Shown: one piece after another, positions 34,744 through 42,817 of the stretch
Numbering within the stretch: the first letter of the stretch is position 1
Layout: every line of letters starts with the position of its first letter
NCBI GenBank assembly: GCA_050186725.1
Contig: JBFWYG010000005.1
Coordinates: forward strand, 62,001-126,000
DNA: 64,000 nucleotides
Source: JADJYF01 sp050186725
Lineage (GTDB): Bacteria; Pseudomonadota; Gammaproteobacteria; Ga0077536
Direction of reading: 5' to 3'
Translations under genes and position numbers: made by a program
The notes under the pieces: generated by a model
Database searches by the model: none
The model's input: only the letters and a program-made list of their open reading frames with translations
What the model was told of the DNA's origin: nothing

Positions 34744-37503
34744 TCAGCCGAGCTTGGCCTGCTGCGCCCGCAGGGTCTCCGCCGCTGCGCGCGCCTCGGC
34801 GAGCTTGTCGCGCTCCTTGGCCACCACCGCCGCCGGCGCCCGTTCGACGAACGAAGCGTTGGCGAGCTTGGCCTCGGCGCGCGTGATGTCGCCTGCCAGG
34901 CGTTCCAGTTCCTTGGCGATGCGCGCGAGCTCGGCGTCGCGGTCGATGAGATCGGCGAGCGGCACGAGGATGGTCATGCCGCCGGCCAGCGCGGTGGCGG
35001 CGTCGCCCGGCGCCGCCGGGGCGGGCGCGATGGGCTGGGTGCGGGCGAGCTGTTCGATCACTCGGCGCGTCATGGCAAGCCAGCCTTGTTCGGCCGCGCT
35101 GCCGTCCTGCACCAGCACCGGCAGGCGCGCCGAGGGTTCGATGTCGTACTCGGCGCGGATGCGTCGCACGCCGAGCACGAAGTCTTTCAGCCAGGCGCAA
35201 ACCGTCTCGTCCTCGGGCGCCTCGGCATGGTCCGTCACCGCCGGGTACGGCTGGTGCATCAGGGTCGCGCCCGGGTTGCCGGTCAGCGGCGCGAGCTTCA
35301 GCCAGATCTCCTCGGTGATGAAGGGCATGAAGGGGTGCAGCGCGCGCAGCGCGTCGTCCAGCACCGCGAGCAGGGTCGCGCACACGCCATCCTTCTCGGC
35401 CTGGGTGGCGTCGTCGGCATAGAGCGTGACCTTCGCCATCTCGATGTACCAGTCGCAGTACTCGTCCCACACGAAGTCGTAGAGCGCCTGGGCGCCGAGG
35501 TCGAAGCGGTACTCGGTGAAGCTCTCGCGCACCCGGGCGACGGTCGCGCGCAGACGGCTCAGCACCCAGCGCTCCGGCATGCCGACGACCTGGGCGCCGG
35601 GCGGCGTGTCGCCGCGGTGCTGCTCGCAGACCATCAGCACGAAGCGCGCGGCGTTCCATATCTTGTTGCAGAAGTTGCGGTAGCCGCCGATGCGCCCCAG
35701 GTCGAAGCGGATGTCACGGCCCTGGGTGGCCATCACCGCGAAAGTGAAGCGCAGCGCGTCGGTGCCATGGGCCGCGATGCCCTGGGGATACTGGCGACGG
35801 GTGGCCGCCTCGATCTTCGGCGCATCCTCCGGTCGCATGAGGCCGGTGGTGCGTTTCGCGACGAGGGTGTCCAGTTCCACGCCGTCGATGAGGTCGATGG
35901 GGTCGAGCACGTTGCCTTTCGACTTCGACATCTTGTTGCCGTCGGCGTCGCGCACCAGGCCGTGGATGTACACCTCGCGAAACGGCACGTCACCCATGAA
36001 CTTCATGCCCATCATGATCATGCGGGCGACCCAGAAGAAGATGATGTCGAAGCCGGTGACCAGCACGCTGGTCGGGTAGAAGGTCGACAGCTCGCGCGTC
36101 TCGCTCGGCCAGCCGAGGGTGGAGAAGGGCCACAGCGCGGACGAGAACCAGGTGTCGAGCACGTCCTCGTCCTGGGTGAGCGCCACGTCAGGCCCGATGC
36201 CGCCCCGCGCCCGCGCCTCGGCCTCGTCGTGCCCGACGTAGATGTTGCCCGCGGCGTCATACCAGGCCGGGATGCGGTGGCCCCACCACAGCTGGCGACT
36301 GATGCACCAGTCCTCGATGTTGCGCATCCACTCGAAGTAGGTCTTCGACCAGTTCTCGGGGATGAAGCGGATGCGGCCGTCCTCCACCGCGGCGATGGCC
36401 GGTTCGGCGAGCGGTTTGGCCTGCACGAACCACTGGTCGGTCAGGTAGGGCTCGATCACCGACTGGGTGCGATCGCCGCGCGGCACCATGAGCTTGTGCG
36501 GGTCCACGCGCACCAGGAGGCCGGCGGCCTCGAGTTCCGCGACCACGCGCTTGCGCGCCTCGAAGCGGTCCAGCCCGCGGAAGCGCTCGGGCGCGTTGTC
36601 GTTGATCGCGGCGTCGGGGGTGAAGATGTTGATGAGCGGCAGGCCGTGGCGTTGGCCGACCGCGTAGTCGTTGAAGTCGTGCGCCGGGGTGATTTTCACG
36701 CAGCCCGAGCCGAACTCGGGGTCGACGTAGTCGTCGGCGATGATCGGAATGCTGCGCTCGGTGAGCGGCAGGGCGATTTCCTTGCCGATGAAGCGCCGGT
36801 AGCGATCGTCGGTCGGGTGCACCGCCACCGCGGTGTCGCCGAGCATGGTCTCGGGCCGGGTGGTGGCCACCACCAGGTGGCCGCTGCCGTCCGCGAGCGG
36901 ATAGCGCAGGTGCCACAGGCTGCCGTCTTCTTCCTCGGCCACCACCTCCAGGTCGGAGATCGCGGTATGCAGCACCGGGTCCCAGTTGACCAGGCGCTTG
37001 CCGCGGTAGATGAGGCCTTCCTCGTATAGAGAGACGAACACCTCGCGCACCGCGCGCGACAGCTCGTCATCGAGCGTGAAGCGCTCACGGCTCCAGTCCA
37101 TCGCCGCGCCCATGCGGCGCAGCTGGCGAGTGATGGTGCCGCCGGATTCTTCCTTCCACTTCCACACCGCCTCGACGAAGGCCTCGCGGCCGAGGTCGTG
37201 GCGCGACTTGCCAACCTGCGCGAGCTGGCGCTCGACCACCAGCTGGGTGGCGATGCCGGCGTGATCGGTGCCGCCCTGCCACAGCACGTTCTCACCGCAC
37301 ATGCGGTGGTAGCGGATCAGCGCGTCCATCAACGTGTCCTGGAACGCGTGGCCCATGTGCAGGCTGCCGGTGACGTTCGGCGGGGGCAGCGCGATGCAAT
37401 AGGGCTGGCCCTCACCGCTCGGCGCGAAATAGCCGCGGGCTTCCCATTCGGCGTAGCGGTTCTGTTCCAGGGCGCGGGGGTCGTAACTCTTGTCCATTGC
37501 CAT
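34744..37503 (-). CDS. valS: Valine--tRNA ligase
   Basis: Class I synthetase with editing domain. 919 aa from the chosen ATG at 37503, beginning MAMDKSYDPRALEQNRYAEWE like other ValRS. HIGH-type motif in PPPNVTGSLHMGHAFQDTLMD, KMSKS in GNKMSKSKGNVLDP, editing-domain TTRPETMLGDTAVAVHP, and a C-terminal coiled coil (DRDAELARIAKELERLAGDITRAEAKL). The frame stays open upstream for 98 more codons, to an ATG right after holC; that extension is listed separately. The order valS-holC-pepA is conserved. Confidence 0.95.
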   Translation of the reverse strand: MAMDKSYDPRALEQNRYAEWEARGYFAPSGEGQPYCIALPPPNVTGSLHMGHAFQDTLMDALIRYHRMCGENVLWQGGTDHAGIATQLVVERQLAQVGKSRHDLGREAFVEAVWKWKEESGGTITRQLRRMGAAMDWSRERFTLDDELSRAVREVFVSLYEEGLIYRGKRLVNWDPVLHTAISDLEVVAEEEDGSLWHLRYPLADGSGHLVVATTRPETMLGDTAVAVHPTDDRYRRFIGKEIALPLTERSIPIIADDYVDPEFGSGCVKITPAHDFNDYAVGQRHGLPLINIFTPDAAINDNAPERFRGLDRFEARKRVVAELEAAGLLVRVDPHKLMVPRGDRTQSVIEPYLTDQWFVQAKPLAEPAIAAVEDGRIRFIPENWSKTYFEWMRNIEDWCISRQLWWGHRIPAWYDAAGNIYVGHDEAEARARGGIGPDVALTQDEDVLDTWFSSALWPFSTLGWPSETRELSTFYPTSVLVTGFDIIFFWVARMIMMGMKFMGDVPFREVYIHGLVRDADGNKMSKSKGNVLDPIDLIDGVELDTLVAKRTTGLMRPEDAPKIEAATRRQYPQGIAAHGTDALRFTFAVMATQGRDIRFDLGRIGGYRNFCNKIWNAARFVLMVCEQHRGDTPPGAQVVGMPERWVLSRLRATVARVRESFTEYRFDLGAQALYDFVWDEYCDWYIEMAKVTLYADDATQAEKDGVCATLLAVLDDALRALHPFMPFITEEIWLKLAPLTGNPGATLMHQPYPAVTDHAEAPEDETVCAWLKDFVLGVRRIRAEYDIEPSARLPVLVQDGSAAEQGWLAMTRRVIEQLARTQPIAPAPAAPGDAATALAGGMTILVPLADLIDRDAELARIAKELERLAGDITRAEAKLANASFVERAPAAVVAKERDKLAEARAAAETLRAQQAKLG

Positions 37504-37797
37504 CGGGCGGCTCACTTCTCGGGTCATGGCGATCGGCGCGGCGGGCGCCGCGGGCGCGTGTTGCAGGTCGGCCTTGAGCGCGGCGACCGCCTCCGCGACG
37601 GAGGTCTGTACCAGGCGCTCGAGTTCGGTGGAGAGCGCCGCGAAGCGCGCGTCGAGCGCGGCCTGCGGCACCGGGGCGGATGCGGCGCGGACCGCGGCCG
37701 GGTCCACCTCGTCGACCAGCCGCGGCGGCGCGACCGGCGTCGCATCCAAGGCGTCGGTCAGGCGCGGCGGCGCGCCGGGTCCCAGGTCGGCGGCCAT
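37504..37797 (-). other. In-frame extension upstream of valS, DUF2486-like small reading frame
   Basis: 98 codons from ATG 37797, one base after the holC stop, to the valS ATG with no stop between. The product has two copies of a Pro-Pro-Arg-Leu motif (PPRLTDALD, PPRLVDEVD), then a helix ALDARFAALSTELERLVQTSVAEAVAALKADLQ and an Ala/Pro linker. In other proteobacteria a separate small gene of unknown function, recalled as DUF2486-type with a PxLTxVV motif, lies between holC and valS. So this could be a fusion of that protein to ValRS or an unresolved frameshift; translation may also start at both ATGs. Confidence 0.55.
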
Positions 37798-37798
37798 G

Positions 37799-38227
37799 TC
37801 AGCGGCCGACCTTGTGGGTGTTCAGCGGAAAGCCGCGATCCTGGTAGTAGCGATAACGGCCGCGCGCCGCCACCCGGCTGGCATCGTCGTATCCAGCCGA
37901 CTCGATCACCCGCGAATAGCGGCTGACGAGCTCCGGTACGGCGCGCGCGAGATTGACCAGCACGTCGGGCTGCAGTTCGTCCACCGCCGCGCAGCCGATC
38001 CGCACCCGGATCTCTTGCGTCGCCTGGCCGGCCAGCGCATGGGGAACGAAGCTCGTGTCCTGGAACTGCCACAGCAGATCGTCGAAGGCGCGCGCCTGCG
38101 CGTCGTCCTCGCACTGCACGTAGACACCATGGCCCTGCTGCCAGGCCTTCTCGACGATGCGGCACATCATGCGGTCGTGGCCGGCGGCCGAGGGCGGCTC
38201 CAGCACGTAGAAGTCGACCCGCGTCAT
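37799..38227 (-). CDS. holC: DNA polymerase III subunit chi
   Basis: Chi links the clamp loader to single-strand binding protein. 142 aa. MTRVDFYVLEPPS at the start, RMMCRIVEKAWQQGHGVYVQCEDDAQARAFDDLLWQFQDTSFVPHAL, and GRYRYYQDRGFPLNTHKV at the end fit the family. Located between pepA (14-base spacer) and the valS extension. Confidence 0.93.
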   Translation of the reverse strand: MTRVDFYVLEPPSAAGHDRMMCRIVEKAWQQGHGVYVQCEDDAQARAFDDLLWQFQDTSFVPHALAGQATQEIRVRIGCAAVDELQPDVLVNLARAVPELVSRYSRVIESAGYDDASRVAARGRYRYYQDRGFPLNTHKVGR

Positions 38228-38241
38228 GCCCCGCGCGGCAC

Positions 38242-39723
38242 TCAGGCCTGGGAGAGGATGTACTCCAGCAGGAGTGGCATGGGCCGGCCGCTGGCGTACT
38301 TGTTCTTGCCGCTGCCCCAGGCCGTGCCGGCGATGTCGAGATGCGCCCAGCGGTAGTTCCTGGTGTAGCGCGCGAGGAAGCAGGCGGCGGTGATCGCGCC
38401 GCCGTTGCGGCCGCCGACGTTGGCCATGTCGGCCACCGGGCTGTCGAGCTGCTTCTGGTAGTCGTCCCACACCGGCATGCGCCAGGCGCGGTCGCCGGTC
38501 TTCTGGCCGGCGGCGAGCAAGGCGTCGGCCAGCGCGTCATCATTGCTGAACAGGCCCGAGGCGTGCTCGCCGAGCGCCACCACGCAGGCGCCGGTCAGGG
38601 TCGCGATGTCGATCACCACGGCCGGCTCGAAGCGCGCGCTGTAGGTGAGCGCGTCGCACAGGATGAGGCGGCCCTCGGCGTCGGTGTTCAGGATCTCGAT
38701 GGTCTGGCCGGACATGCTGGTGACGACGTCACTCGGCTTGCTGGCGTTGCCGTCGGGCAGGTTCTCGGTGGCGGGCACCACGCCGATGACGTTCTGCTTG
38801 GGCGCGATCTCGGCCAGCGCCGCCATCACGCCGAGCACGCTCGCGGCGCCGCACATGTCGAACTTCATCTCGTCCATGCCCGGTCCGGGCTTGAGCGAGA
38901 TGCCGCCGGAGTCGAAGGTCACGCCCTTGCCGACCAGCACGATGGGCTTCTCGCTCTTGGCCGCGCCGCGGTACTCCAGCACGATGAGCTTGGCCGGCTG
39001 GCGCGAGCCGCGCGCGACCGACAGCAGCGCGCCCATGCCGAGCTCTTCCATGTCGGCCTCTTCGAGCACCGTGCAGGTGAGCTTGTCGTGGCGCTCCGCG
39101 AGCGCCTCGGCCTGTTCGGCCAGGTAGGTCGGCGTGCAGCGGTTGGCGGGGCGGTTGGCCAGGCCCTTCATGAACTCGATGCCGTTCAGCTTGGCGCGGG
39201 CCAGCGCGACCGCGGCGCGCTGCGCAGCGACATCGGCCTCGTGGGCGAGGAAGGTGAGCCGGGCCAGGCCCTGGCCGCCTTCCGCCTTGGACTTGAACTC
39301 GGTGTAGCGGTAGGCGCTCGCGCCGAACACCAGCACATGCTGCTCGACGACCCAGGCCGGGTCGCGGCCCTTGACCACCAGCGACTGCAGCGTGCTGACC
39401 GCGTTCTTGACGTGCGCGGCCTTGAGCGCCTCGGCCGCCTTGCCGAGCAGCTTGACGAATTCTTCGGGGGTGAGCCCCTCGCGCTTGCCGACGCCCACCA
39501 GCAGGACGCGTTCGGCGTCGATGCCGGCGACGTCCGGCAGCAGCAGGCATTCGCCCGGCTTGCCGCTCACGTCACCGCGGTTGACCACGCGGGCGAGCGC
39601 GCCACGCGCGCCGCGATCGAGGTCCGCGGCCCATTCGCCGAGGGTCTTGCCGGCGTACACGCCGACCACGAGGCAGGCGGTCTTCAGCTTTCGCGCCGCG
39701 CCATGCTTGACGGAAAATTCCAT
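38242..39723 (-). CDS. pepA: Cytosol (leucyl) aminopeptidase PepA
   Basis: Di-zinc/manganese M17 aminopeptidase; in Escherichia also a DNA-binding factor in Xer recombination and carAB control. 493 aa. VGKGVTFDSGGISLKP, metal ligands in MDEMKFDMCGAA and NTDAEGRLILCDAL, and the active-site EILNTDAEGRL stretch. N-terminal domain begins MEFSVKHGAARKLK. First gene of pepA-holC-valS, divergent from lptG over a 195-base spacer (39724-39918) where lptF would be expected to begin. Confidence 0.95.
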   Translation of the reverse strand: MEFSVKHGAARKLKTACLVVGVYAGKTLGEWAADLDRGARGALARVVNRGDVSGKPGECLLLPDVAGIDAERVLLVGVGKREGLTPEEFVKLLGKAAEALKAAHVKNAVSTLQSLVVKGRDPAWVVEQHVLVFGASAYRYTEFKSKAEGGQGLARLTFLAHEADVAAQRAAVALARAKLNGIEFMKGLANRPANRCTPTYLAEQAEALAERHDKLTCTVLEEADMEELGMGALLSVARGSRQPAKLIVLEYRGAAKSEKPIVLVGKGVTFDSGGISLKPGPGMDEMKFDMCGAASVLGVMAALAEIAPKQNVIGVVPATENLPDGNASKPSDVVTSMSGQTIEILNTDAEGRLILCDALTYSARFEPAVVIDIATLTGACVVALGEHASGLFSNDDALADALLAAGQKTGDRAWRMPVWDDYQKQLDSPVADMANVGGRNGGAITAACFLARYTRNYRWAHLDIAGTAWGSGKNKYASGRPMPLLLEYILSQA

Positions 39724-39918
39724 AGATAAGCTCGCCGTGAGAAGATGGACCGCAACGTCGCGAAGACTGCGGGCGCCGGCCATGCGGGCCGCCTGCGACG
39801 TCGCGGCAGTTTATTCGTTTGCGAAGGTGGGCGCAAAGCGGCCGACCCTTGCTTCCGCAGCGCCAGCAGGCTCCACAAAGACGTGAATTCCCCCGCTCCA
39901 GCGGCGTCTCGCCCGCGC

Positions 39919-40983
39919 ATGAGAATCATCGACGGCTACATTCGTCGCACCGTCATCGCGACCACCCTGACCGTGCTGGTGGTGCTGCTCGCGATCTTCT
40001 CGTTCTTCAGCTTCATCGACGAGCTGGAGGATCTCGGCAAGGGCAGCTACGGCCTGCCGCAGGTGATCTCGGTGGTGCTGCTGCGCCTGCCGGGCCTCGC
40101 CTACCAGCTGCTGCCCATCGCCGCCCTGCTCGGCTCGCTCATCGGCTTGGGCGGCATGATGGAGCGCAACGAAATCGCGGTGGTGCGCGCCGCCGGCGTG
40201 GCGCGCGAACGCATCGTGTGGTCGGTATTGAAGGGTGGGCTGGTGGTGGTGGCGCTGGCGGTGCTGGTCGGCGAGTTCCTGTTCCCACCCGCCGAAGGCC
40301 AGGCGCGGGCGCTGCGGTCGCTGACCGCCAACGAGCGCAGCGTGTCGAGTTCCGAGCACGGCTTCTGGGCGCGGGACGGCCAAGCCTACATCAACATCCG
40401 CGAGATCCTGCCGGGCGAACGCTTCCGCGACCTGCGCATCCTGGAGTTCGACCAGGACAAGCGCCTGCTGAAGGCCACGCGCGCCGAGGAAGCCGAGATC
40501 AAGGGCGGACGCTGGGAACTGCACGAGGTCGGGCAGACCGACTTCAGCGGCGCGAACCCGGTCTCGCAGCGACTTGCCACGGCGACCTGGGATTCGCTGC
40601 TGGACCCCGACCTGGTGGGACTGGTGGCCATCGACCCGGACACTCTGTCCTCGCTCGACCTGTGGCGCTACGTGCGCTTCGTGGAGAGCAACGGCCAGCG
40701 CGCCGACCGCTGGCGCCACGCGCTGTGGGTGAAGCTCGGTTATCCCTTGGCCGCGGCGGTCATGGTCTACCTGGCCGTGCCGCTGGTGCTGGGCGCGTCG
40801 CGCTCGGTGAGCGCCGGCCGGCGCATCCTGCTCGGCGCGCTGATCGGTCTCGGCTTCCACGTCATGAACGAGACCTCGCGCCAGCTTGGTCTCGTGGTCG
40901 GCGCGCCGCCGCTCTTGAGCGCGCTCGGGCCGACCTTGCTGCTGTTCGGCGTGGCGACCGTGCTCAACCGCCGGACGCGGTGA
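39919..40983 (+). CDS. lptG: Lipopolysaccharide export permease LptG
   Basis: Inner-membrane permease of the LptB2FG transporter. 354 aa. N-terminal MRIIDGYIRRTVIATTLTVLVVLLAIFSFFSFIDELEDLGKGSYG is LptG-type (LptF begins differently), followed by helix-rich LLPIAALLGSLIGLGGMMERNEIAVVRAAGVA, a periplasmic jellyroll (about 140-270) and three C-terminal helices. lptF usually precedes lptG directly; here the gene upstream is pepA on the other strand and no lptF is found in the window. Overlaps the RDD gene end by 20 bases. Confidence 0.92.
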   Translation: MRIIDGYIRRTVIATTLTVLVVLLAIFSFFSFIDELEDLGKGSYGLPQVISVVLLRLPGLAYQLLPIAALLGSLIGLGGMMERNEIAVVRAAGVARERIVWSVLKGGLVVVALAVLVGEFLFPPAEGQARALRSLTANERSVSSSEHGFWARDGQAYINIREILPGERFRDLRILEFDQDKRLLKATRAEEAEIKGGRWELHEVGQTDFSGANPVSQRLATATWDSLLDPDLVGLVAIDPDTLSSLDLWRYVRFVESNGQRADRWRHALWVKLGYPLAAAVMVYLAVPLVLGASRSVSAGRRILLGALIGLGFHVMNETSRQLGLVVGAPPLLSALGPTLLLFGVATVLNRRTR

Positions 40984-41464
40984 CTCGTCGGCGCAGCAGC
41001 CGGGTGCCCGACCAGCGCTCGTGCCAGGCCAGGTGTTCGGCATCGAACAGCGCCGGCACGTAGCCCGCGAAGGCGAGCAGCAGCGCGAATTCCGCGTGCT
41101 TCACGCCGGTGCGCGCGAGCGCCTGGTAGGCCGCGAGACCCAGCAGGAAGGACAGGCCCGCGCCGATGAAGCGCAGCACCGCCTCGCGCCAGGTCGGCCG
41201 GCGGTCGCCCGCGCCGGCCACCATCACCAGCTTCCAGACCTGCATGCCGAGGGTACGGCCACGGGTCCAGCACAGGCCGAAATAGCCGAACATGATGAGC
41301 GCCAGGTACAAGCGCATGAACGGATTGCCGGGCTCGATGATCCGACCTTCCATCACCACTGGTATGAAACTGGCAAAGTAAGCCAGCGTCAGGATGCCCA
41401 GGCCGTCGTACAGCAGCGCCATCAGGCGCCGGAGAAACGGCACGGGTTCGAAGACTTCGGGCAC
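40964..41464 (-). CDS. RDD-family membrane protein
   Basis: 166 aa with three or four hydrophobic helices. RLMALLYDGLGILTLAYF is the RDD motif region (Arg..Asp), with GLCWTRGRTLGMQVWKLVMV and LLFAGYVPALFDAEHLAWHERWSGTRLL completing the family pattern. Function unknown, sometimes ion transport. Convergent and overlapping with lptG; such a neighbour of lptG is common in related genomes. Confidence 0.88.
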   Translation of the reverse strand: MPEVFEPVPFLRRLMALLYDGLGILTLAYFASFIPVVMEGRIIEPGNPFMRLYLALIMFGYFGLCWTRGRTLGMQVWKLVMVAGAGDRRPTWREAVLRFIGAGLSFLLGLAAYQALARTGVKHAEFALLLAFAGYVPALFDAEHLAWHERWSGTRLLRRRVTASGG

Positions 41465-41505
41465 GGACGCTCTATGCTGGACGAGTGAGGCGGCATCACG
41501 CTCGC

Positions 41506-42588
41506 ATGGGACCTAAAGCGCACATGGCACCAGGATCACGAGCGCGCTGGCTCGGCCTGCTGCTGGCGGTCCTGCTGGGCCGACCGGCCGCGGCGGCCGA
41601 CGCCGCGCATGATAGCTACATCGATGACTACCGTCTGCACATGGAATGCAGCGGGCGCGGCGCGCCGACGGTGGTCCTGGACGCCGGGCTCGGCGGCTCG
41701 TCGCTCGAGTGGGTGTTCGTGGTCGAGCGCCTCCGGCGGCTGACCCAGGTCTGTACCTGGGATCGGGCCGGCTATGGCGGCAGCGACATGGGACCGCTGC
41801 CGCGCACCAGCGGGCGCATCGCGTCCGAGCTCGAGCGCCTGCTGCGCACTGAGCGAGTGCCGCCCCCTTACGTCCTGGTGGGCCACTCCTTCGGCGGCTA
41901 CAACATGCAGCTCTTCGCCCGCCTGCATCCCGAGCTGACGGCGGGTCTGGCGCTGATCGACGCCTCCCATCCCGGGCAGGTGGAGCGCTTCGAGGCGCCT
42001 CCGCTGAATCTCGTCACCGCCCCCACCAGCCGCGCCGGCGTGGTGCAGTTCCGCGACCAGCCGCCGGCGAATCTCGCCCTGCCGCCGCGGCTGCGTCTCG
42101 CGATCGAGGCCGAGGCCCATCGCTGGAAAGCCCGGCGCACCCTGTCCGCCGAACTGCTGAGCTTTCGTGACAGCGCCGCCGAGGTGCGGGCCGCGCCGCC
42201 GTTGGGGCGCACGCCACTGGTGGTCATCTCGCGCGGGCGGCTCGCGGGAGAGATGAATGAGCGGCGCAGGCTGTTCGAGGGGCTGTGGCTCACGCTGCAG
42301 AGTGAACTCGCGGCCTCCAGCGCCGTGTCCGCGCACCTGATAGCGCTGCACAGCGGCCACCAGGTGCACGTCGAGCAGCCGGGGCTCGTCGCCTACGGCA
42401 TCGCGATGCTGGTGCTGCGCGCGCGCGGCACGACGACGCTTGCGGCCGCGCGCGCGCAGGACTTCACGTTCGAAGACGCGGTATGGTTGAAGGACGATCT
42501 GAGTGTTGAAGCGCCGGCCGTGCTGGCCGTCGCGCCGACGCGGGACTGCGTGGCGCCATGCGGGCAAGTCCGAAGTGGCGCTCCCTAG
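41506..42588 (+). CDS. Exported alpha/beta hydrolase
   Basis: 360 aa. N-terminal signal peptide (RARWLGLLLAVLLGRPAAAADA). The fold core begins APTVVLDAGLGGSSLEWVFV; nucleophile elbow is VLVGHSFGGYNMQLF (Ser in GHSFG), acid possibly Asp in LALIDASHPG region or later, and His in LHSGHQVHVEQPG. Substrate unknown. Start may be 41506 (ATG), 41524 (ATG) or a GTG at 41485; 41506 leaves an acceptable signal peptide. The last 13 bases overlap the tRNA-Glu gene on the other strand. Confidence 0.8.
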   Translation: MGPKAHMAPGSRARWLGLLLAVLLGRPAAAADAAHDSYIDDYRLHMECSGRGAPTVVLDAGLGGSSLEWVFVVERLRRLTQVCTWDRAGYGGSDMGPLPRTSGRIASELERLLRTERVPPPYVLVGHSFGGYNMQLFARLHPELTAGLALIDASHPGQVERFEAPPLNLVTAPTSRAGVVQFRDQPPANLALPPRLRLAIEAEAHRWKARRTLSAELLSFRDSAAEVRAAPPLGRTPLVVISRGRLAGEMNERRRLFEGLWLTLQSELAASSAVSAHLIALHSGHQVHVEQPGLVAYGIAMLVLRARGTTTLAAARAQDFTFEDAVWLKDDLSVEAPAVLAVAPTRDCVAPCGQVRSGAP

Positions 42589-42651
42589 GGGAGTCGAACC
42601 CCTGTTCTCGGCGTGAGAGGCCGATGTCCTAGGCCACTAGACGAAGGGAGC
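42576..42651 (-). tRNA. tRNA-Glu, anticodon CTC
   Basis: 76 bases, CCA encoded. Acceptor stem GCTCCCT/AGGGAGC, discriminator G, D arm GTCTAGTGGCCTAGGAC, anticodon stem TCGGC/GCCGA with loop CTCTCAC, T arm AGGGG TTCGACT CCCCT. The D arm and TTCGACTCCCCTA end match glutamate tRNAs. Anticodon CTC reads GAG only, so a tRNA-Glu(TTC) must exist elsewhere. It overlaps the 3' end of the hydrolase gene by 13 bases. Confidence 0.96.
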
Positions 42652-42672
42652 GTATTTCGGAGCGCGGATGGT

Positions 42673-42678
42673 ATCATA
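42673..42678 (-). promoter_or_regulatory. -10-like box of tRNA-Glu
   Basis: TATGAT, five of six matches to TATAAT, 21 bases before the 5' end of the tRNA, giving a leader of about 15 bases. No clear -35 was seen. Confidence 0.4.
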
Positions 42679-42817
42679 CCGCGACGCCGCTGTTAGCGGC
42701 CGTGGAAGAAAACTTCACCGACGACATGGCGAGCAACGCCGGCGCCACATGCCCCATCCACTGCCGCGCACCTTGGGCGTCATCGCCCCTGCGCCGCCCA
42801 TGCCACCCGAGAAATAA

